Assembly (NCBI RefSeq): GCF_036825875.1
Contig: NZ_DAISXK010000012.1
Location: 1-64,000, forward strand
Reading direction: 5' to 3'
From: Paucihalobacter sp036825875
Lineage (GTDB): Bacteria; Bacteroidota; Bacteroidia; Flavobacteriales; Flavobacteriaceae
Length of the DNA stretch: 64,000 nucleotides
Positions within the stretch are counted from its first letter, which is position 1, and each line of letters starts with the position of its first letter. A program made the translations under genes and the position numbers. Positions 51,822 through 58,742 of the stretch are shown in pieces. The notes under the pieces were generated by a model that worked only from the letters and a program-made list of their open reading frames with translations, was not told the DNA's origin and did no database searches.

Positions 51822-53726
51822 TTATTTCAAACTATAAGCATATATGGTGCTTCCGTTTGCTTTGTAAAATAATGTACCACCAAATTCATCAACCTCATAT
51901 TCAGGTTTTTTATCTTTAAGTACGATTTCCTTTTCTACTTTTCCAGTATCTTTATTCACCTTTACTAAACCAATACCATCATCTAATTTTGTTAAAATAA
52001 ATTGTGAGTTTTCAGTAGCTGATGTAGCCTTGAATCGGGTTGATAAATAATCGAAGGATGCACTGGCAATATTCGAAAACATATCAGCAGCTCGTTTGGC
52101 ATCTTTTCCATAGTCATTATAGCTACTTAAATCGTTAACGCCTCCATATCCAGTGCGATTTGCTCCTGCGGCAGCACTCATTGAAACCATCATAGCCGTA
52201 GTCGCTACCGCAGTTAAACCACCCATTATTTTACCAAAAGTACTTCTGCCTGGAGATTTGTAGTATTCATGATATACTTGACTACCATCAAATCCAATAA
52301 CACTCATATTTTGATCTGAAGACAAGAAAATTCCTTGTTTTCTGATTTGCATTGTACTCGGTGATTCCTTTTCATCAAACTCGCATTTTGCAAAATCGCT
52401 CACATTACCAGAATTTTCGTCAATAGCCATAATCTTTCCATCAGCAGCAATTAAATAACGGTTATTAGTTGCATCAAAAGTAGAAGCTACCGAGGATGCA
52501 CTTTTATATTTTAATGGTTTATTCCAAACTGCGTCGCCTGTTTTAAGATTCACAATATTGGCGTCCTCACTTGTAATATAAATAAGCCCCTGTGGAGACT
52601 CGGCCATCACCAAAATATTTTCTCCCGTTTTTAAGGGTTTTTTAAATAAGGTTTGGCCATCAAATGAAATTTTATTGATTCCACCTTCATAAATACCAAA
52701 CAGGATACCATCGTCCATTACGTAAAAATGCTGCACATAACCTTTTGTTTTTGGGGCTTTATCCCATAAATCTTCACCGGTAGCCGCACTAAACATGGTG
52801 ATTTTAGATTCAGATCGGGCCGATAACGCACTATTTCCACCAGTAACGTCACTTACAACCGCTAAACCTTGTGGTAAAATTTGAAAATTAGATACATTGC
52901 CTTGCACTTTTCTATCGTCTTTCCAAAGTTCGGCACCGTCACTGCCAATTTTATGGATACGGGTATTTTTTCCATTGGCAGTCGTTTCAAAACCATAAAT
53001 CTCCTTCTCTGTCTCATCGGCAACTAGCCAATTGATACCTTTAATTTTTGTTTGCCATAAATCGTCACCGGTATGCGTTTTTGCAATTAACCCTTGTGCA
53101 GTGGGAATAATTAAAAATTCATTCAATAATAATGGTACACCCGTTACACTAAAATCTTTTACAGCACCTACTCTTCCAGGCTTATCTAAAAAGAAACTAT
53201 AATCTAATTTAGAAGTACTTAAATCATAGACAGCCAATTTCGGAGTCATTTTTTCAAACTTATCACCTTCTTTTTGAATACCACTAACAATTAATTTGTT
53301 TTGTGGAAGTATCACATTACAAGTGTGAATTTGATTCCAATTATCGTTATCAGAATTGAAAATAACTTTGCCTAAAACATAGTCTATAACAGCACGTTTG
53401 GTTTTTGTTAAGCCTGCCAACCTTGAACCTGCTCCCTGAGAAACAACTATGTAAGGTGAATTTGGTATAAATTCTGTTTCTTCTGGTTTTAACTTACCAA
53501 AATCATTAAAGGTAAATATTGCTGCGCTTTTTTTTGGGTCGATACCCGCTAAACCATCATTAGTGGCCACCACCAAAATACCTGCTTGTGTTAAGGTCAT
53601 TTCATTGATACTTGCACCTAAATCATAGGTCATATCTGGTGCTTCCGCTTTTTGCGCCATCAAACTACTACTAGCGATACATAATATCAAACAAATAGTT
53701 GAACTAATAATTTTATATGTTCTCAT
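51822..53726 (-). CDS. exported PQQ-like beta-propeller protein
   Basis: A 634-residue exported protein. Signal peptide TICLILCIASSSLMAQ. The body has PQQ-type propeller blades: LIAKTHTGDDLWQTKIKG, IGSDGAELWKDDRKVQG, SAATGEDLWDKAPKTKG, VNLKTGDAVWNKPLKY, and VNKDTGKVEKEIV near the end. Near 495-520 the propeller is broken by an Ala/Met/Gly-rich hydrophobic segment (MGGLTAVATTAMMVSMSAA) and a Ser/Asp/Tyr-rich stretch, which is unusual. No PQQ ligands can be named, so it is probably a scaffold or binding propeller. Seven bases after the DUF6252-like gene, with which it forms an operon. Confidence 0.82.
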   Translation of the reverse strand: MRTYKIISSTICLILCIASSSLMAQKAEAPDMTYDLGASINEMTLTQAGILVVATNDGLAGIDPKKSAAIFTFNDFGKLKPEETEFIPNSPYIVVSQGAGSRLAGLTKTKRAVIDYVLGKVIFNSDNDNWNQIHTCNVILPQNKLIVSGIQKEGDKFEKMTPKLAVYDLSTSKLDYSFFLDKPGRVGAVKDFSVTGVPLLLNEFLIIPTAQGLIAKTHTGDDLWQTKIKGINWLVADETEKEIYGFETTANGKNTRIHKIGSDGAELWKDDRKVQGNVSNFQILPQGLAVVSDVTGGNSALSARSESKITMFSAATGEDLWDKAPKTKGYVQHFYVMDDGILFGIYEGGINKISFDGQTLFKKPLKTGENILVMAESPQGLIYITSEDANIVNLKTGDAVWNKPLKYKSASSVASTFDATNNRYLIAADGKIMAIDENSGNVSDFAKCEFDEKESPSTMQIRKQGIFLSSDQNMSVIGFDGSQVYHEYYKSPGRSTFGKIMGGLTAVATTAMMVSMSAAAGANRTGYGGVNDLSSYNDYGKDAKRAADMFSNIASASFDYLSTRFKATSATENSQFILTKLDDGIGLVKVNKDTGKVEKEIVLKDKKPEYEVDEFGGTLFYKANGSTIYAYSLK

Positions 53727-53733
53727 AACAATT

Positions 53734-54258
53734 CTAATTAATGGTTAATGACACATTAAATGCACCCTCAGTAATTGTCTTAACACTATCGTCTTGTGGA
53801 TTTTTTGCAGTGTATTCAAAGTTACCAGTTATGCTACCTGTGCCTTCTTCAGTAATGGTAATTGATCCCACAACGGCAGAATCATAAGGAGCTTGCCAGG
53901 TTTGCGTGTCCTGAGGATTGTTGATATTAACTTCAACATACGAACCTACAACCGCAACACTATTTGGTCCGCCGATATCATAACTACCTTCACCTGCGTA
54001 ACCATTGATAACAAGTGCAATAGTCTTGCCGCTGGCATCATTACCTTGAACCGTTAGGGTTGAAGTACTGCTTGCATTGACCTTATTAGCCACCGAGGTG
54101 ATTTCTAAGGAACTAAAATTAGCACCATCTATTTTCGCAGTAACAATACCCGAGGTCGGTGCGCCATTTCCGCCACCGTCATCATCGCTTGAACAAGAAG
54201 TGAATGAAAGTGCCGAAATAGCAATGATAATAAACATAAATTGATGAATCTGTTTCAT
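53734..54258 (-). CDS. DUF6252-like lipoprotein
   Basis: A 174-residue lipoprotein. I chose ATG 54258 because it opens a clean signal (KQIHQFMFIIIAISALSFTSC, lipid Cys at residue 22, followed by SSDDDGGG). The mature part is a beta-rich domain with SGIVTAKIDGANFSSLEI, ALVINGYAGEGSYDIGG, and a repeated GSITITEEGTGSITGNFEYTA block, the pattern of DUF6252. Function unknown. Upstream is a promoter with an inverted-repeat operator (54287-54334). Confidence 0.75.
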   Translation of the reverse strand: MKQIHQFMFIIIAISALSFTSCSSDDDGGGNGAPTSGIVTAKIDGANFSSLEITSVANKVNASSTSTLTVQGNDASGKTIALVINGYAGEGSYDIGGPNSVAVVGSYVEVNINNPQDTQTWQAPYDSAVVGSITITEEGTGSITGNFEYTAKNPQDDSVKTITEGAFNVSLTIN

Positions 54259-54286
54259 AATAAATAATTTGTGGTTAATAATGAAA

Positions 54287-54334
54287 CAAAAATGCAACCT
54301 AGAAGGCGGCTAAACAATACGACAAATGCCGTAT
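54287..54334 (-). promoter_or_regulatory. promoter with candidate operator (site B) for the DUF6252/propeller operon
   Basis: On the minus strand TTG (54315-54317), 20 bases, then CATTTTTG (54287-54294), one mismatch from TAnnTTTG. Immediately upstream and overlapping the TTG is ATACGACAAATGCCGTAT (54317-54334), the same ATACG-N8-CGTAT inverted repeat as in front of the LuxR response regulator. A site abutting the -33 element fits activation by direct contact with RNA polymerase. ATG follows 29 bases after the -7 box. Confidence 0.5.
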
Positions 54335-54335
54335 T

Positions 54336-55283
54336 TTAAAATGAAATGTGACTAACTATTTGTTTTAGTTGAAGTTGTTCCTCTTCTAAATGAGTTTTAA
54401 ACTTACCATAAGCATCGGAATTAGGTTGAAAAGCCTTGTGTTGAAGTCCTTTTTGAACAGTTTCAACTCGTGCCATTAGGGTTTCAACATCTTTTGAAAT
54501 CCAAGCTTCCCAAAATCTTTTCCAGATGTAATCAACGGCCAAATCGTTTGGATGAATCATATCCCGACTGTAAAATCTGTAATCGCGTAATTCGTCCATC
54601 ATGATTTCATATGATGGAAAATAATGACAATTGGATGACCTTGAAATCACAGCGTGCAAAGCTGTGAATAAATGCGACTTGCTCAAAGTATTTTCCACAA
54701 ACCCATCTTTGATATGTCGCACTGGAGAAATGGTGAAAATGATAGTGGCCTTCCGATTTATATTCTGAATCTGAGCGATGATATGTTGAAGTGACGTCTC
54801 AATATCCAAAACGGATAATAATTTTTTTTGAAATTCCTTTTGAGCCACCTTATGACAGTTGGCAACATACCTACCTGATGCCAATGCTTCGTAAACCCAA
54901 GCTGTTCCCAGCGTGATAATGATATGCGAAGCTTTATGTAGCTGTGCAAAAGTAGCTTCCAATTGTGTATTGAGTGTTTGAATTAACGCATCCGGTGATG
55001 CATTACTCAACTTTGAATGCGTGTCAAAAGAATGCCATAAATCCTGATGAAAAAAAATATCACTTGAAGTATACTCCTTTTTGTCTAAGGCATTTACAAC
55101 CAACCGCTCAATGACTAAAGGATGAAATAGAATACCAAAGGGGTTTTGAAAATTTTTAAATTTGAAATACTCAAACTTAGATCCCATATTTTCAGCAAAA
55201 CAAGAACCTAATAAAACTACATCAGACTGATAGTCTATAGGTTTATTGCCTGCTTGAATTGGTATTTTGGTGCTGAGTTGCAT
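54336..55283 (-). CDS. GSCFA domain protein
   Basis: A 315-residue protein of the GSCFA family, named for the motif seen here as LLGSCFAENMGSKFEYF (about residues 25-41). Further landmarks: NPFGILFHPLVIERLV, ITLGTAWVYEALASGRYVANCHK, TISPVRHIKDGFVENTLSK, HYFPSYEIMMDELRDYRFYSRDMIHPN, LAVDYIWKRFWEAW. The DxxHPN-like end and GS start suggest an SGNH-type hydrolase/esterase fold acting on glycans. No adjacent partner; its stop abuts operator site B. Confidence 0.88.
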   Translation of the reverse strand: MQLSTKIPIQAGNKPIDYQSDVVLLGSCFAENMGSKFEYFKFKNFQNPFGILFHPLVIERLVVNALDKKEYTSSDIFFHQDLWHSFDTHSKLSNASPDALIQTLNTQLEATFAQLHKASHIIITLGTAWVYEALASGRYVANCHKVAQKEFQKKLLSVLDIETSLQHIIAQIQNINRKATIIFTISPVRHIKDGFVENTLSKSHLFTALHAVISRSSNCHYFPSYEIMMDELRDYRFYSRDMIHPNDLAVDYIWKRFWEAWISKDVETLMARVETVQKGLQHKAFQPNSDAYGKFKTHLEEEQLQLKQIVSHISF

Positions 55284-55590
55284 AGGGTTTGCGAATTTTA
55301 AAGTATTTTTTGGTAAAATTAAACAATCTTTTATGAAACAAAAGTCTAGTTTTAAAGGATGCGTAAATTCTAAAAGAAAATTCTGTTTTTCTTAAAAGAA
55401 TCTTAAATTTTGTGCCATTAGGTATTGGATCATTTATTTTTTATTTCTAACTTTTTGCCTTTAAATCCATTAATCTAAAATAATATGCAAGCACCAAGCA
55501 CCAAGCGACTTTAAAACATTTGACAGACTAAAAATTCCACTCAAACCGCTATTAAGGTTTAATATCACTAACTTACTTACTAAAATCATC
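55284..55590. other. 307-bp spacer upstream of the zincin lipoprotein gene
   Basis: No gene recognised. The last 30 bases (55561-55590) are in frame with the next gene and read NITNLLTKII, which together with the following residues looks like the missing N-terminal part of its signal peptide, although no ATG, GTG or TTG is in frame. A short tandem repeat CAAGCAC CAAGCAC occurs at about 55488-55503 next to an ATG (55485) in another frame. Confidence 0.45.
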
Positions 55591-57240
55591 GTGGTGTTAA
55601 TTTTATTAAACTATTCTTGTCAAAAGGACGAGATTTTCACACAAAATGAACCCAATGGTCAGAAAAAAATTAGTAGAATTAATTTTGAAGAATTCAAAAA
55701 AATCAATACAAACAAGGATTTAATAAACGCCATAGAAAGTCATGCTGATTTTAATTTTGAAAAATCTGAGAGTGATTTATTTAATCGAAATGAAGGAGAA
55801 AACCAATTTATAATTCTAACCGATGATATTGTAATGATAACGGACAGTATATATAATCATTACACTTTTAAAGTTTTAACGGAATCTGAAGGTTATGATT
55901 TCTACAATTTAACTTTAAAAACCGATTTAGAACACAATACCGTTGACAATAAATTTTTAAAATACACGCCTACCGAAGCATGGTTTCATAACCCTGAACA
56001 ACCTTACGATGGTTTTGTTGAGTTAATTGATAGTAACATTCTAAATCTTGAACAGTTATCATCAGGTCGTTCCTCTGGAATTTGTGTGGTAAGCCTCGAA
56101 ATTGTTTGGACTTGTAATTTTGGTAAAAATCACGCACCTGGCGAGGGTACATCATGTACGGAATGGGATTGGGATTTAGATATTACTTACGGTTCTTGCC
56201 CAGAAACTATAGATGCCGGTGGTTCAGTTGGTGGAGGCACAGGTAGTGACGGCGGAGGCGACACAGGCGGAAACACAGGGAATCCCGGTGGTGATGGCAA
56301 CTCAACAGGTAGCACAAAACCTACGAAACCATGCGATAGTCAATCTACCGGTTTAACAGATCTAGACGGATGTAATCCAGCGACTGGAGATGATGACGAC
56401 TGTTCCGTTTCAGATTTGGATTTCAATTCATATTATAGTCAATTTTCTCCTTTTCAGGTCGATTTAATTGATGTAAGACCAAGTTGTGAAGGAATTTCCA
56501 CAAGTGATATTGACAACGATAAATTTATGTGTTTATATAATAAGCTAATCCAAAGCAACAAATTCAAAACATTATTTCTTAACACATTTGAAGAAAGCCA
56601 AAATTTAAATGTAAAATTTAAGTTGTCCGATACATTAAGCGTAAATGGTATGGCAAAAGCAGCACAAGGCTCGACTATAAATTCACAAACTGGTGATTTG
56701 CTATTGAATGTAGAAATCTATATCAATTCAAACTACCTAGAAAGTGCTTCCTCAATAGCAGTAGCTAGAACAATATTACATGAAAGTATTCATGCCTATT
56801 TAATATTAAAACATCTTAATTGTAATTTAGGTACGCCTTTTGAAGAATTGATTGATGATATTAACAACAAATCCTTAGAAGAATTATTAAACTATTATTA
56901 TGAGACAGCATGTCCTTTAGAAGAGCAACATGAGTTTATGTTCGATAAAATGATACCAGCTATGTCAGAAATTTTAGCAGATATTAGAGATTCGTTAATA
57001 CCGTTGACACATAGACAATTGGCGGAATCAGATACTTCTTTTAAAGATGAGAATAACCCTTATGGACCAACAGTTCCATGGGATTGGAATAATTTTTACA
57101 AATATTTAAGCATGGCTGGTTTACAAAATACTGATACCTTTCAATGGAATATACCGCCAGGCAGTCACCTTGAAGAAAATTTTCAGAAATATGCAATAAC
57201 CTATGGTCGAGATAGTTTTAGAAAAGAGTGTAATGAATAA
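55591..57240 (+). CDS. exported zincin-like lipoprotein with HESIH motif
   Basis: A 549-residue protein counted from GTG 55591. An N-terminal lipobox (ILLNYSC, Cys10) suggests a lipoprotein, but this start leaves too short a signal (see finding). Domains: an N-terminal alpha/beta region (about 15-205) with paired Cys; a Gly/Ser/Thr-rich linker (209-246); a Cys-containing acidic hinge; then a C-terminal domain with zinc-protease motif HESIH at 397-401 (VARTILHESIHAYL) and a candidate third ligand near QHEFM (447-448). Related unnamed proteins occur in Flavobacteriia as far as I recall; no family name. Its stop overlaps the next ATG by eight bases. Function unknown; a surface protease is possible. 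Confidence 0.6.
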   Translation: MVLILLNYSCQKDEIFTQNEPNGQKKISRINFEEFKKINTNKDLINAIESHADFNFEKSESDLFNRNEGENQFIILTDDIVMITDSIYNHYTFKVLTESEGYDFYNLTLKTDLEHNTVDNKFLKYTPTEAWFHNPEQPYDGFVELIDSNILNLEQLSSGRSSGICVVSLEIVWTCNFGKNHAPGEGTSCTEWDWDLDITYGSCPETIDAGGSVGGGTGSDGGGDTGGNTGNPGGDGNSTGSTKPTKPCDSQSTGLTDLDGCNPATGDDDDCSVSDLDFNSYYSQFSPFQVDLIDVRPSCEGISTSDIDNDKFMCLYNKLIQSNKFKTLFLNTFEESQNLNVKFKLSDTLSVNGMAKAAQGSTINSQTGDLLLNVEIYINSNYLESASSIAVARTILHESIHAYLILKHLNCNLGTPFEELIDDINNKSLEELLNYYYETACPLEEQHEFMFDKMIPAMSEILADIRDSLIPLTHRQLAESDTSFKDENNPYGPTVPWDWNNFYKYLSMAGLQNTDTFQWNIPPGSHLEENFQKYAITYGRDSFRKECNE

Positions 57241-57721
57241 AGCATTTACAATACAATATTATTTAACAATACTTTTATTGCTAGCTACACAGCAAAATGT
57301 ATTAAGTCAATCTAATACAGTTATAATTTTGTTTGACGAAAATGATACAATGCAAGTTAAAAGGTCATCTCAAAGCCCTGTTAAAGAAAATCTAGAAAAT
57401 GATGTTTTATATCAATTTCATCTTAAAAAGTTTAGTGAACATTCTACCCAACACATTTTAAGATTTAGATATAGTAAATATGCTGATTTTGATGACAAAT
57501 TTGCCAATAAGCAAGTTTTGTACTTAAAAGTATCAAAATCGTTTTTACGAAAAAATAAAGACATCATTATCACAAAGCGCCAATTAGATGAAATGGGATA
57601 TGAACAAGCTATAGAATCATTTAAAAATGCCAGTAAAATTTTACTTATTGATAAATCAGATTTTACTAAAAAACATTTAATTATTAAAGAGCTGTTGTTT
57701 TCATATCCAAATATAGAATAA
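57233..57721 (+). CDS. exported protein of unknown function
   Basis: A 162-residue protein. The ATG at 57233, overlapping the stop of the zincin gene by eight bases, opens a signal peptide (FTIQYYLTILLLLATQQNVLSQ). The mature part is Lys/Asn-rich with the pattern VIILFDENDTMQVKRSSQS, HLKKFSEHSTQHILRFRYSK and a charged C-terminal helix region. Not recognised. Translational coupling to the upstream gene suggests a partner of that protein. Confidence 0.55.
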   Translation: MNKAFTIQYYLTILLLLATQQNVLSQSNTVIILFDENDTMQVKRSSQSPVKENLENDVLYQFHLKKFSEHSTQHILRFRYSKYADFDDKFANKQVLYLKVSKSFLRKNKDIIITKRQLDEMGYEQAIESFKNASKILLIDKSDFTKKHLIIKELLFSYPNIE

Positions 57722-57745
57722 GCTTTAAAGTCTCTAATCAAATAA

Positions 57746-57776
57746 AGCCAATGTTTAAAAATTCAGAACATTGGCT
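57746..57776 (+). terminator. hairpin between two exported-protein genes
   Basis: A perfect ten-pair stem AGCCAATGTT / AACATTGGCT (57746-57755 and 57767-57776) with an 11-base loop. The following ATTTAT is a weak U tract, and the next ATG is 12 bases away, so it may be a terminator or may affect start access of the next gene. Confidence 0.5.
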
Positions 57777-57787
57777 ATTTATAAATC

Positions 57788-58423
57788 ATGAAAAACACAA
57801 TCATAATAGTCTTTATTACAACTTTGTTCACCTGTAAGGCTCAACAATCAACTGTAAGCTTACACAATTCAGCCGAGGCATTCGGTATAAATGGATACTA
57901 TTATAAAGATTTTAATAATTATTTAAATGTGTTTGAGGACACTTGGGTCTATACCAACGGTAACACCTCATTAACAACTACACTTCAAAAAAAGGCAATG
58001 GTTCACGTAACTACCTCAGATTTAAGTTCAGATTATTATACTGATGTCGTTATTGGAGAATATAAATTCATTGAAAATGGTATCGAAAAAATTAATACGT
58101 TACAGAATCTCCTCAATAATTATTCAGACCCATACGATTACAATATGGTTATGACCAGTGTTTCTATATCAAGCGATATTAACACTTGTATAAATTGCCA
58201 ACCAAGGGATATTTATTTAAGAGGTAGTTATAGTGAGCCCAACTGCGACCGTTGGATGAGTCCGGTTTTAAGCATGAGATATTTTGTTGAAAATGGGGTT
58301 GAGAAAATACTGTTATACTTTAATTCAGGTGAAAGATTTATGACTGACATGTATGGTAATCCACCTCCATGTAATGAATATGCCTTGCCGTTTGGTGAAT
58401 ATATTTTAATCAAACAAGATTAA
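57788..58423 (+). CDS. DUF6705-like exported protein
   Basis: A 211-residue protein with an N-terminal signal (IIVFITTLFTC, a plausible lipobox at Cys16). The body resembles DUF6705: GYYYKDFNNYLNVFEDTWVY, TNGNTSLTTTLQKKAM, VVIGEYKFIENGIEKINTL, then a Cys-rich segment (INTCINCQ) and the end LPFGEYILIKQD. Short single-domain proteins of this kind are often found in multi-copy families in Flavobacteriia. Function unknown. Preceded by a hairpin and followed by a strong terminator. Confidence 0.6.
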   Translation: MKNTIIIVFITTLFTCKAQQSTVSLHNSAEAFGINGYYYKDFNNYLNVFEDTWVYTNGNTSLTTTLQKKAMVHVTTSDLSSDYYTDVVIGEYKFIENGIEKINTLQNLLNNYSDPYDYNMVMTSVSISSDINTCINCQPRDIYLRGSYSEPNCDRWMSPVLSMRYFVENGVEKILLYFNSGERFMTDMYGNPPPCNEYALPFGEYILIKQD

Positions 58424-58447
58424 CCAATATTAATTTTTACAACTTAC

Positions 58448-58483
58448 AGAGCCATTGTTGTAAAGTCAGCAATGGCTCTTTTT
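58448..58483 (+). terminator. Rho-independent terminator after the DUF6705-like gene
   Basis: A ten-pair stem AGAGCCATTG / CAATGGCTCT (58448-58457 and 58470-58479) with a 12-base loop, followed by TTTT, 24 bases after the stop. Confidence 0.88.
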
Positions 58484-58742
58484 ATATGTAAATATAAACG
58501 TATTTGTTTGACACGGATTACAAGCTTGTCTGCCGAAAGGCAGGAATTTTATTTTCAACCTTATAGAATTTACTCACTTATCCGTGATTATCCGTGACAC
58601 GAGCGAAGCGAACTGGCTAAGCAAATCTGTGTCTCAAAAAAAGTATGTAATTTAAAACTCTGGGGCAACTACGTGAAAGCGCTGTGCAACCCTGCCTGCC
58701 TGCCGGCAAGTCTGCGATACAACTAAATCAGCCCACTAAATG
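58484..58742. repeat. 259-bp spacer with REP-like inverted and tandem repeats
   Basis: No gene seen. Contains: GACACGGATTA (58510) and its near-inverse with TCCGTGA repeated twice (58581, 58591); a small hairpin CTGCC-GAAA-GGCAG (58530-58543, GNRA loop); ACACGAGCGAAGCGAAC (about 58597); a CAAATCTGTGTCT tract; and a GC-rich CCTGCCTGCCTGCCGGCA (58691-58708). This base use is unlike its AT-rich neighbours and like the multi-copy intergenic repeats of Bacteroidota; a genome-wide search would be needed to prove that. Confidence 0.45.

Noticed and set aside
56200..56330. Gly-rich repeat in the zincin gene as a DNA tandem array
   Set aside because: It encodes a flexible Gly/Ser linker with varied codons and no exact repeat unit.
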